Assembly (NCBI GenBank): GCA_030671315.1
Contig: DAOUZW010000064.1
Span: 1 to 6,580 of the forward strand
Length of the DNA stretch: 6,580 nt
Source of the DNA: Candidatus Bathyarchaeota archaeon
GTDB lineage: Archaea > Thermoproteota > Bathyarchaeia > 40CM-2-53-6 > RBG-13-38-9
Direction of reading: 5' to 3'
Made by a program: the position numbers and the translations under genes. Position 1 is the first letter of the stretch; every line of letters begins with the position of its first letter. Shown in pieces: positions 1 through 5,487 of the stretch. The notes beneath the pieces were generated by a model that saw only the letters and a list, made by a program, of their open reading frames with translations, had not been told where the DNA came from and made no database searches.

Positions 1-1812
1 ACCAGATATCCATAGATCGAGGAATAGGTTCTCGCTTAATGTTTGCTTATCAACAATTGTGACAGGGTAATCTCGAAAAATTGTGCCCGAGATATCTGTC
101 TGAATATATCCGTTAACATATGCGCGAATGAAATATGTACCAGGACCTAAACCATCAATCCATGTTGCAAATGTCTGTGGAACCATGCCGCTGAGTCTTT
201 TAGGGGCACCATAATGACGCTGAAATCCGAATTGGAATCGAAAGGACGAATTACCAGAGCCAAGCTCTGTAACATTACCATTAGCTGTGGGACTAACCCA
301 CCAGACCTGTGATGGTCCTACACCATTATGAACTCCATAAGGATCTCTGAACGGGGGAATTGTTGTATCGTCTGCTGTATTGTTATAGTAACTTATTGGG
401 CCTTCCCAAGGAAAGGCAACCTGTTTGGGGACGTTACTCCCGTCAACATAAGATGTGTATGGTGGGTGTATCAGATCTATTGGAGAATAAGATTCAACAT
501 TCTGCTCAAGATAATTATCGCTATCATATATCACTACGCTAATTGGAAGCTCACTCTTCCATGGTGTCCGACCAGAACAATCCTTTGAATATATCTCTCC
601 TCGAATTTCAGGTCCAGGATTCAGATAAAAATCCGATAAGAGAGATTGTCCTCGAAGCACCATTACACTAGTAGCAACTAACTGTTCAGGAAAGCCTGCT
701 GCACTCGCAAATATTTCATAAATTCCCGGAGCAACTCCCTCTATCTCAAAATGGCCTCCTGAAGACTTCTTCATTTTGTCACCTTTTGCATTGAAAGAAG
801 CATTGAAATATCCTCTTGCTTCTACTCGCCTGTTTGTGGGTTCGTTTGTGATAGGATCTATTGCAGTTCCAACTGCTCTGATCATGCCTGGGACTCTGAT
901 TGGTTCTCCATAAAGTTCTGGATTAGCCATTTCACCATATCTTAAGGTTCCATATATGATGGCTGGATCTAACTCTGCCTTCACTAATAATACAGGCCAA
1001 TTCTCTACAGGCATTGTACTACTAAAGAGAGGATCACTCTGTTTCTTGACAGGATAATCTCCTAAAAATATCTTGAAGAAGTATCTTCCAGCAATGTCTG
1101 GGGCCCTTAATTGATTGATTCTTATGTAGTACCACTCGTTATCTGGCGTGAACTCCATACCACTTCCTGTAGCTAAGATTTGTATAACCCACCAGCCAGG
1201 TGCGAAGGGATCATTCATGTCAGCTTTACCGACGAATATTTGTCCATTATCTGCTGTCAGCGTAGTCAGGATATTGGAACTGTCTCCTAGATCCCAAATG
1301 ATGTTTCCTGCTGGTTCAAATCCGTCTTGAATAAGTTCTCCACTTTTATCAACTAAAGGAGCTGGAATGTATATTGTGATGTTATTATAACGGAACGTTG
1401 GCGCTGGATTCTCTTGGGATGTAAACGCTGTTGGTTGTGAGAAATTTATTGCAAGAATAAGATCTCCAAAATTATCTTGATTAGGAGTTGAGGTTAATAT
1501 CGCTCCTTCGGGAGAATAAGAATTACCTGCGAGTTGTAATGGCTGTTCAAAATCTTGGAATGGTGATTGATATCCAGGAGGACCACTAGTATTTGTATAG
1601 AAATTGAAACCAGATCCAGGCCATAAATATGCTAAAGGCCCTGGGACATGTGTCGTACCAAACGTATTAGTTGGATTCAATTCATGATCATTAGATCTAA
1701 AATAAGGTGGTATATCGTTTAGATTACCTATAGTTGTATGGGCGAAAACTGGAGAAAAAAGTGGGGTCACTAAGAGGGTTACAAATAAAAAGAGAAGACG
1801 CCGGTGAACCAT
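1..1812 (-). CDS. Large secreted protein with carboxypeptidase-regulatory-like domains (C-terminus outside window)
   Basis: The frame is open for 604 codons from ATG at 1812-1810 to base 1 with no stop, so the C-terminus is missing. Residues 1-24 form a signal peptide: MVHRR, a hydrophobic stretch LLFLFVTLLV, and a likely cut after SPVFA before His25. Residues 25-280 match no domain I recognise; they are rich in Pro, Gly, Asn and aromatics, as in extracellular proteins. Residues about 286-398 resemble a carboxypeptidase-regulatory-like beta-sandwich, with SGGHFEIEGVAPGIYEIFAS, then AAGF and a closing DFYL strand. A second such module seems to run from about 402 to 603 with a long insertion; its end shows GLGPGTYFIRAYVNGY and NLFLDLW. 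Seven N-X-S/T sequons (Asn 74, 123, 144, 337, 477, 513, 521) fit archaeal N-glycosylation. The gene follows the CARDB-repeat gene by 48 bases and is probably cotranscribed. A role as an S-layer or surface protein is inference. No catalytic motif was seen. Confidence 0.88.
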   Translation of the reverse strand, partial: MVHRRLLFLFVTLLVTPLFSPVFAHTTIGNLNDIPPYFRSNDHELNPTNTFGTTHVPGPLAYLWPGSGFNFYTNTSGPPGYQSPFQDFEQPLQLAGNSYSPEGAILTSTPNQDNFGDLILAINFSQPTAFTSQENPAPTFRYNNITIYIPAPLVDKSGELIQDGFEPAGNIIWDLGDSSNILTTLTADNGQIFVGKADMNDPFAPGWWVIQILATGSGMEFTPDNEWYYIRINQLRAPDIAGRYFFKIFLGDYPVKKQSDPLFSSTMPVENWPVLLVKAELDPAIIYGTLRYGEMANPELYGEPIRVPGMIRAVGTAIDPITNEPTNRRVEARGYFNASFNAKGDKMKKSSGGHFEIEGVAPGIYEIFASAAGFPEQLVATSVMVLRGQSLLSDFYLNPGPEIRGEIYSKDCSGRTPWKSELPISVVIYDSDNYLEQNVESYSPIDLIHPPYTSYVDGSNVPKQVAFPWEGPISYYNNTADDTTIPPFRDPYGVHNGVGPSQVWWVSPTANGNVTELGSGNSSFRFQFGFQRHYGAPKRLSGMVPQTFATWIDGLGPGTYFIRAYVNGYIQTDISGTIFRDYPVTIVDKQTLSENLFLDLWISG

Positions 1813-1822
1813 TCAACATTTG

Positions 1823-1826
1823 CTCC
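1823..1826 (-). promoter_or_regulatory. Possible Shine-Dalgarno site for the large secreted protein
   Basis: On the minus strand GGAG lies 10 bases before the ATG at 1812. The spacing is a little long for an archaeal ribosome binding site. It supports translation of this gene from an internal position on a transcript begun upstream. Another ATG at 1820-1818 is closer to the GGAG but is in a different frame from the long open frame, so it was not chosen. Confidence 0.4.
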
Positions 1827-1860
1827 AATCAAATTAACATCATTTGGTTTCAATTTATTT

Positions 1861-3111
1861 CTAGGGTCTAGCTTTTTTCGATTTACGCTTTCGAATGAAA
1901 TAATAAGCTATAGCAGCTATTATTGCTACCCCAAAGAAAATCGGAATTAATGAAGCTTCAGCGGGCTTAATATCAAGAGATAATCGAAGTGTATCATCTA
2001 ACGAGTTATCATCCTGGGTCCAATCGATTCTCAGATCAAAATTATACTCTTTTTCCGGCGTATCAGAATCTACATCCATTGTGAAAAACGCTAATTTAGT
2101 CTCTCCAGCAAGCATTGTCCCAAGAAAATCTGTCAATGTTCCGGAGAAGAAGTTACCTACCCTAAGTTGTACTCTAACTGATTCTGCTTTAACAGCACCC
2201 GTATTTCTAAATTCAACTCTAATTACTCTACCAGCATCACCAGCTGCCAGAGTTGTGGGTGTAATGCTGACGATATCAAATTTGACTTTCTCGTTGAGAT
2301 ATATTTGAACCTCATCAATCGGTATAAGGCCGTCATCACTATCTATTGCCATTACTATGGTATATTTGCCAAATTTTGCATCGTCATCGACATCCAATAT
2401 GAATCCAGCCTCCGATACTTCTCCAGGTGGTAGGGATCCTACATAATGTCTATCTGAGTCACTCGATGATGGTCTGAATGGCTCTTTCAGATCTAATTTT
2501 AATTGGAGATCCTTGGCTGCAGCCTGACCAGAATTAACGATTTCGACTTTGATTTCAACCTGTTTGTTGGCGGGATAGAGTTTTGTTGGTAATGTAACTA
2601 CGTTCTGTATACGAAGATCTCCTTTCCATATTGGAACATCGATAATCAACGTTTTTTCTACTTGCTGCAATTCCCTGGCTGACCTATATGATATCGTGAG
2701 ATCATAACGGTAGATTCCTTCACTAGCAAGTGGATCAACGTCAACAGTATAGCTAAGAGTAAAACTAGATCGGGCTTCCATATCTCCAGCCATTTTTGAA
2801 ATCGCGACTGCTGAGTACTCTTTACCATCTCTATAGTAAGTATAAGAAAGTGGAGGTCCTATAGACAGTGTTGCATTAACATCACGTGCTAAATCATCCC
2901 CAATATTTGATAGAACTATTGAGAGTGGAACATTTACATCGCCTGGTTTCGCGGTCGAGGGTTCTGATGGATTAGTACCCCAATAAACAGAAGAGGCGAC
3001 AATTTCTCCCATTCCAATAGCTTCTATAGTGATATCCGAATCCAAAGTTCCAATTGGTATAGTTAAAAATAAAATTGCTAACATCAAAATATAATGTTTC
3101 AACGTTATCAC
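1861..3111 (-). CDS. Membrane-anchored extracellular protein with three CARDB-like repeats (COG1361-like)
   Basis: The 416-residue product has an N-terminal hydrophobic export segment (about residues 6-22), an extracellular part of about 360 residues, and one C-terminal membrane helix (about 387-405) followed by the basic tail RKRKSKKARP. This is type I topology with the tail in the cytoplasm. The extracellular part holds three Ig-like repeats, about 38-160, 166-272 and 277-382. Each has an N-x-G turn (SNIG at 68-71, VNSG at 192-195, RNTG at 302-305) and a late DVD motif (124-126, 240-242, 346-348), typical of the CARDB/NEW3/COG1361 type in archaea. Such domains bind proteins or sugars or act as spacers; there is no enzyme motif. 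GTG at 3111 is the first possible start after an in-frame stop at 3159-3157; ATG at 3084 (residue 10) is an alternative that leaves a short signal segment. It is transcribed divergently from the ABC exporter and heads the unit with the large secreted protein. A role as an accessory to that exporter is inference. Confidence 0.88.
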   Translation of the reverse strand: MITLKHYILMLAILFLTIPIGTLDSDITIEAIGMGEIVASSVYWGTNPSEPSTAKPGDVNVPLSIVLSNIGDDLARDVNATLSIGPPLSYTYYRDGKEYSAVAISKMAGDMEARSSFTLSYTVDVDPLASEGIYRYDLTISYRSARELQQVEKTLIIDVPIWKGDLRIQNVVTLPTKLYPANKQVEIKVEIVNSGQAAAKDLQLKLDLKEPFRPSSSDSDRHYVGSLPPGEVSEAGFILDVDDDAKFGKYTIVMAIDSDDGLIPIDEVQIYLNEKVKFDIVSITPTTLAAGDAGRVIRVEFRNTGAVKAESVRVQLRVGNFFSGTLTDFLGTMLAGETKLAFFTMDVDSDTPEKEYNFDLRIDWTQDDNSLDDTLRLSLDIKPAEASLIPIFFGVAIIAAIAYYFIRKRKSKKARP

Positions 3112-3145
3112 ATGTCCATAGGGATGGAGAAAAAATGAATAAGAA

Positions 3146-3153
3146 TCATATAA
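3146..3153 (-). promoter_or_regulatory. Candidate archaeal TATA box for the CARDB-repeat gene
   Basis: The minus strand reads TTATATGA here, 34 to 42 bases upstream of the GTG at 3111. With the usual archaeal spacing of about 25 bases from TATA centre to transcription start, the RNA would begin near 3124. That gives a leader of only about a dozen bases to the GTG, or about 40 to the ATG at 3084. No SD sequence is visible, which fits a short-leader first gene. Confidence 0.45.
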
Positions 3154-3177
3154 GAATTATTGCTTACTAATTCATAA

Positions 3178-3187
3178 TTGAATTCAA
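3178..3187. promoter_or_regulatory. Palindrome next to the ATPase TATA box (possible operator)
   Basis: TTGAATTCAA is a perfect 10-base palindrome ending 5 bases before the TATA-like box at 3193. An overlapping inverted repeat, AATTGA (3176-3181) and TCAATT (3189-3194), runs into the TATA box itself. The position would suit a regulator acting on the TBP/TFB binding region, but short AT-rich palindromes arise often by chance. Confidence 0.25.
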
Positions 3188-3192
3188 GTCAA

Positions 3193-3200
3193 TTTAAATA
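3193..3200 (+). promoter_or_regulatory. Candidate archaeal TATA box for the ABC exporter operon
   Basis: TTTAAATA is a good match to the archaeal TATA consensus. Transcription would be expected to start around 3222-3226, leaving a leader of about 60 bases before the ATG at 3285. No other usable start in the leader opens a long frame: the two GTG codons there (3258 and 3275) soon meet stops. Together with the minus-strand box at 3146-3153 it makes a divergent promoter region. Confidence 0.55.
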
Positions 3201-3211
3201 TGGATTACCTG

Positions 3212-3236
3212 TATTATCGATAAAAGTTATTATCGA
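3212..3236. repeat. Direct repeat of TATTATCGA around the expected transcription start
   Basis: TATTATCGA occurs at 3212-3220 and again at 3228-3236, 16 bases apart start to start. The first copy also forms the perfect palindrome TTATCGATAA (3214-3223). The pair straddles the start point predicted from the TATA box at 3193-3200, where a bound repressor would block initiation. Function is inference; only the repeat itself is seen. Confidence 0.35.
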
Positions 3237-3254
3237 CCTAAACAGACGGTTCTA

Positions 3255-3268
3255 AGAGTGTACGCTCT
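3255..3268. promoter_or_regulatory. 14-base imperfect palindrome in the ATPase leader
   Basis: AGAGTGTACGCTCT is a palindrome with a single mismatched pair (T3259/G3264, which would be a G-U pair in RNA). It lies 16 bases before the ATPase ATG. It matches the 14-base palindrome at 4262-4275 at 10 of 14 positions, sharing the core ACGCT. It could be a regulator site or a small leader hairpin. Confidence 0.3.
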
Positions 3269-3284
3269 AAAGTCGTGAAACTGT

Positions 3285-4265
3285 ATGTCTGAAATTACGA
3301 TCGCAACGAAAGAACTAACCAAGAATTTCGGTAATTTCACAGCCGTAGACGGTGTAAACCTAGAAATTCCGAAAGGCCAATTATTTGGATTACTCGGACC
3401 AAACGGTGCTGGGAAGACAACACTTGTTCGTATGCTTTGCACATTGCTTCAACCTTCTGAAGGTACTGCTGAAATTGCAGGCTACGATATTGTAAAAGAC
3501 GCCTCCGAAGTAAGGAAGCGAATTGGTGTAGTATCGGATGGCGTTTCACTATATCAAGATCTAACGATTGAGGAGAACCTGAAGTTATTCAGCACTTTAT
3601 ATGATCTGCCAAACAGCATGGCTGAGGATAGGATGCAGAATCTGCTGGAGATGTTTAATTTCAAAGAAAAATCAAAGAGATTGGTAGGTAAGCTCTCATC
3701 AGGTTGGATAAAAAAGGCCATGATAATTGCGGCACTAATTCATGATCCTAAGATCCTTTTTCTTGATGAGGTGACTTCCGGTCTGGATCCACAGTCAGCT
3801 TTAGCACTCAGGGAATTCACAAGGAAATTATGCGATGAAGGTGTAACTGTTATTTGGACCACCCATTATATGACGGAGCCCGAAATAATCTGTGACAAAG
3901 TTGGAATAATCTTTGAAGGTAGATTGATACAGATAGGGACTCCAAAAGAATTAAGGAGTAATGTATCTAAACAATCTGTTCTCGAAATCGAGACTCCTAA
4001 CCTAGCCAAAAGTACACTGAAAAAAATTGAAGAAGTAGGCAATATATGTAAAGTTACATATGATGATCCGATTCTTAAAGCCTCATGCATTGATGAAGGC
4101 GATAAACAAATTGAAGAGTCGGTGACAAAAATTCTTCTGGATTCAGGAGCAAGGATAACCGCCATAAATACAAAAGAACCTACACTTGAAGAAGCATTTA
4201 TCTCATTGACAGGTGGAGAAGAGGAAATAGATCGATTCATGGAGAAAGCCCATCAAAAAGAATAG
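3285..4265 (+). CDS. ABC-2 type exporter ATP-binding protein (DrrA/CcmA family)
   Basis: This 326-residue cytoplasmic ATPase powers the membrane exporter encoded just downstream. Visible motifs are Walker A GPNGAGKTT (38-46), signature LSSGWIKK (137-144), Walker B ILFLDE with catalytic Glu162, D-loop SGLD (165-168) and switch His194 in WTTHYMTE. The place of the Q-loop Gln is taken by Asp85 (IGVVSDG), and the signature departs from LSGGQ. The catalytic Lys, Asp, Glu and His residues are all present, so it should hydrolyse ATP. After about residue 228 a C-terminal domain of the DrrA type ends in PTLEEAFISLTG (299-310), the usual closing motif of this family. Length is normal for the family (about 300-330). 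ATG at 3285 is the only sensible start; a weak GTGA (3275-3278) lies 6 bases ahead. The substrate cannot be told from the ATPase; members of the family drive export of drugs, lipids, glycans or sodium. Confidence 0.95.
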   Translation: MSEITIATKELTKNFGNFTAVDGVNLEIPKGQLFGLLGPNGAGKTTLVRMLCTLLQPSEGTAEIAGYDIVKDASEVRKRIGVVSDGVSLYQDLTIEENLKLFSTLYDLPNSMAEDRMQNLLEMFNFKEKSKRLVGKLSSGWIKKAMIIAALIHDPKILFLDEVTSGLDPQSALALREFTRKLCDEGVTVIWTTHYMTEPEIICDKVGIIFEGRLIQIGTPKELRSNVSKQSVLEIETPNLAKSTLKKIEEVGNICKVTYDDPILKASCIDEGDKQIEESVTKILLDSGARITAINTKEPTLEEAFISLTGGEEEIDRFMEKAHQKE

Positions 4266-4275
4266 CGCACGCTAT
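4262..4275. promoter_or_regulatory. Inverted repeat across the ATPase stop codon
   Basis: ATAGCG (4262-4267) and CGCTAT (4270-4275) form perfect 6-base arms around CA, overlapping the TAG stop at 4263-4265. It is followed by an A-rich rather than T-rich run, so it is not a convincing terminator for the plus strand. It sits 5 bases before a TATA-like stretch and resembles the palindrome at 3255-3268, so a regulatory site is as likely as an RNA hairpin. Confidence 0.35.
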
Positions 4276-4280
4276 GATTA

Positions 4281-4288
4281 TTTAAAAA
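4281..4288 (+). promoter_or_regulatory. Weak TATA-like element before the first permease
   Basis: TTTAAAAA lies in the 67-base gap between the ATPase stop and the permease ATG at 4333. A start near 4310 would give a leader of about 20 bases. No SD sequence precedes the permease, so a separate short-leader transcript is possible in addition to readthrough from the ATPase. An AT-rich spacer can look like this by chance. Confidence 0.25.
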
Positions 4289-4332
4289 AATTAAGCGTAG
4301 AATTTAGTCATTTTATGAGTTAACGATTGACC

Positions 4333-5487
4333 ATGTCTAGTCTGAAGCATTTCAGTAACGTCTTTGCAGTAATGTCCAATGAATTTCGAATATTAAGACG
4401 GAACCGTTCTGCAATTCTTATCTCTCTTGTTGTTATACCATTTTTTTTCACGGCCTCTCTAGGAGCAGGCCGAGGAGGAGAAGGAGAGACTTATTCAGTT
4501 ACAGCTGAACTTCCTATCGCTTTTATAGATAAAGATCTTTCCGAAGCTTCAGGCCGCTTATATGAGACCCTAGTGAGATCAGAGGATTTCAATATGTTGA
4601 TTCAAGGGTATCGTGAGGAGGATGCTCTTGCAATTTTGGGAAAAGGTGGTATCTATGCTGCAATTGTTGTGCCAGAGGGATTCGAACAAAGATTATCGAA
4701 TAATGAAACTGGAATAATCGTTTTGCATGTCGATGATGGGTCTCCTGGCGTTGATGATGCAGTCATTTCTAATGTTGAGGCAAGTCTAGAAAATTTCAAT
4801 CCGAATCCAAGAATGAAACAGACGGACAATGTGGAGTTTGTTGGGGTGGAGATAGTTATTAAGGGGGCTAGTTTCTCAGGTTTTGCAGTTGGTTTAACGA
4901 TCACACTTACTATGGTGGTAGTCTTTGCAACATTTTATGAAATTGCTGGTGGTATGTCAAGAGAAAGAGAAACGGGGACTTATGCCCACTTGTTAGTTAG
5001 TCCTGTAAGTTTAGGATCAATAATGATAGGTAAAACTTTGTATGATGTATGCCTAAATATTATGCGTACATTCATTGTTCTTGGTTTAGCGGTTTATGTT
5101 TATGGAGCAAGTATACATGCAAACCTTTTGTCATTAGTTTTAAGCGTACTTTTTATTGCGATACTGACGATGGGTTTTGGTTTTCTTGTTTCATCATTCG
5201 GGGTTGGGGTAAGGGCTGTCGTTATTATAGAGTTCTTTCTGATCCTTTTTCTGTTTGCCTTCAGCGGTTTTTTTATAGATAAAGAGCTGCTGAGAGGAAT
5301 ATCGCAGACAATAGCGACGGTTCTTCCATGGTCTTATGGCATTGATGTTCTAAAACGAACGATCCTCATAGGGCAACCCTTGATGAGTCTAACTTATCAG
5401 TTGCAGATAATCACCATTTCAATCATATTGTTTTATGGAGTTGCATATCTACTGCTCAGATTATCACGAGAGAGGCTCGTCAAATGA
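4333..5487 (+). CDS. ABC-2 type exporter permease, first subunit
   Basis: This 384-residue integral membrane protein would form half of the export channel. Helix 1 (about 27-45) is followed by a large extracellular loop (about 46-180) containing VVPEGFEQRL (112-121), as in permeases of the ABC2_membrane_3 type. Helix 2 (about 184-204) leads into the cytoplasmic coupling motif SRERETGTYAHLLVSP (209-224). Helices 3 to 5 lie at about 238-258, 264-288 and 294-315, then LPWSYGIDVLKR (331-342) and helix 6 (about 356-376). The C-terminus is basic. I chose ATG at 4333; a TTG at 4327 in the same frame would add two residues but has no better ribosome site. It follows the ATPase by 67 bases, and its stop overlaps the next permease's start. 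It is paralogous to that permease, sharing PxGF, RERExGT and LPW(S/T)YGI. The substrate is unknown. Confidence 0.93.
   Translation: MSSLKHFSNVFAVMSNEFRILRRNRSAILISLVVIPFFFTASLGAGRGGEGETYSVTAELPIAFIDKDLSEASGRLYETLVRSEDFNMLIQGYREEDALAILGKGGIYAAIVVPEGFEQRLSNNETGIIVLHVDDGSPGVDDAVISNVEASLENFNPNPRMKQTDNVEFVGVEIVIKGASFSGFAVGLTITLTMVVVFATFYEIAGGMSRERETGTYAHLLVSPVSLGSIMIGKTLYDVCLNIMRTFIVLGLAVYVYGASIHANLLSLVLSVLFIAILTMGFGFLVSSFGVGVRAVVIIEFFLILFLFAFSGFFIDKELLRGISQTIATVLPWSYGIDVLKRTILIGQPLMSLTYQLQIITISIILFYGVAYLLLRLSRERLVK
5472..5475 (+). promoter_or_regulatory. Shine-Dalgarno site for the second permease
   Basis: GAGG, within AGAGAGG, lies 8 bases before the ATG at 5484 and inside the end of the first permease gene. 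It supports that ATG as the start and shows that this archaeon uses SD-led starts inside operons, in contrast to the weak or missing sites before 3285, 3111 and 4333. Confidence 0.6.

Noticed and set aside
328..588. Plus-strand open frame of 86 residues
   Set aside because: It lies opposite the 604-codon minus-strand frame, and its translation has no domain-like composition; it is an antisense shadow.
1148..1330. Plus-strand open frame of 60 residues
   Set aside because: Antisense to the secreted-protein gene, with no ribosome site or recognisable product.
2081..2308. Plus-strand open frame of 75 residues
   Set aside because: Antisense to the third CARDB repeat of the 1861-3111 gene, which is well supported.
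3112..3284. Small RNA, riboswitch or attachment site in the divergent intergenic region
   Set aside because: Besides TATA boxes and short repeats, no extended conserved fold, tRNA-like end or long repeat could be seen by eye.
3866..4240. Minus-strand open frame of 124 residues
   Set aside because: Fully opposite the C-terminal domain of the ABC ATPase, whose family motifs are clear; Ser/Ile-rich translation typical of a shadow.
4262..4300. Intrinsic terminator after the ATPase gene
   Set aside because: The hairpin is followed by an A-rich run on the plus strand, not a T-run, and the next gene belongs to the same exporter.
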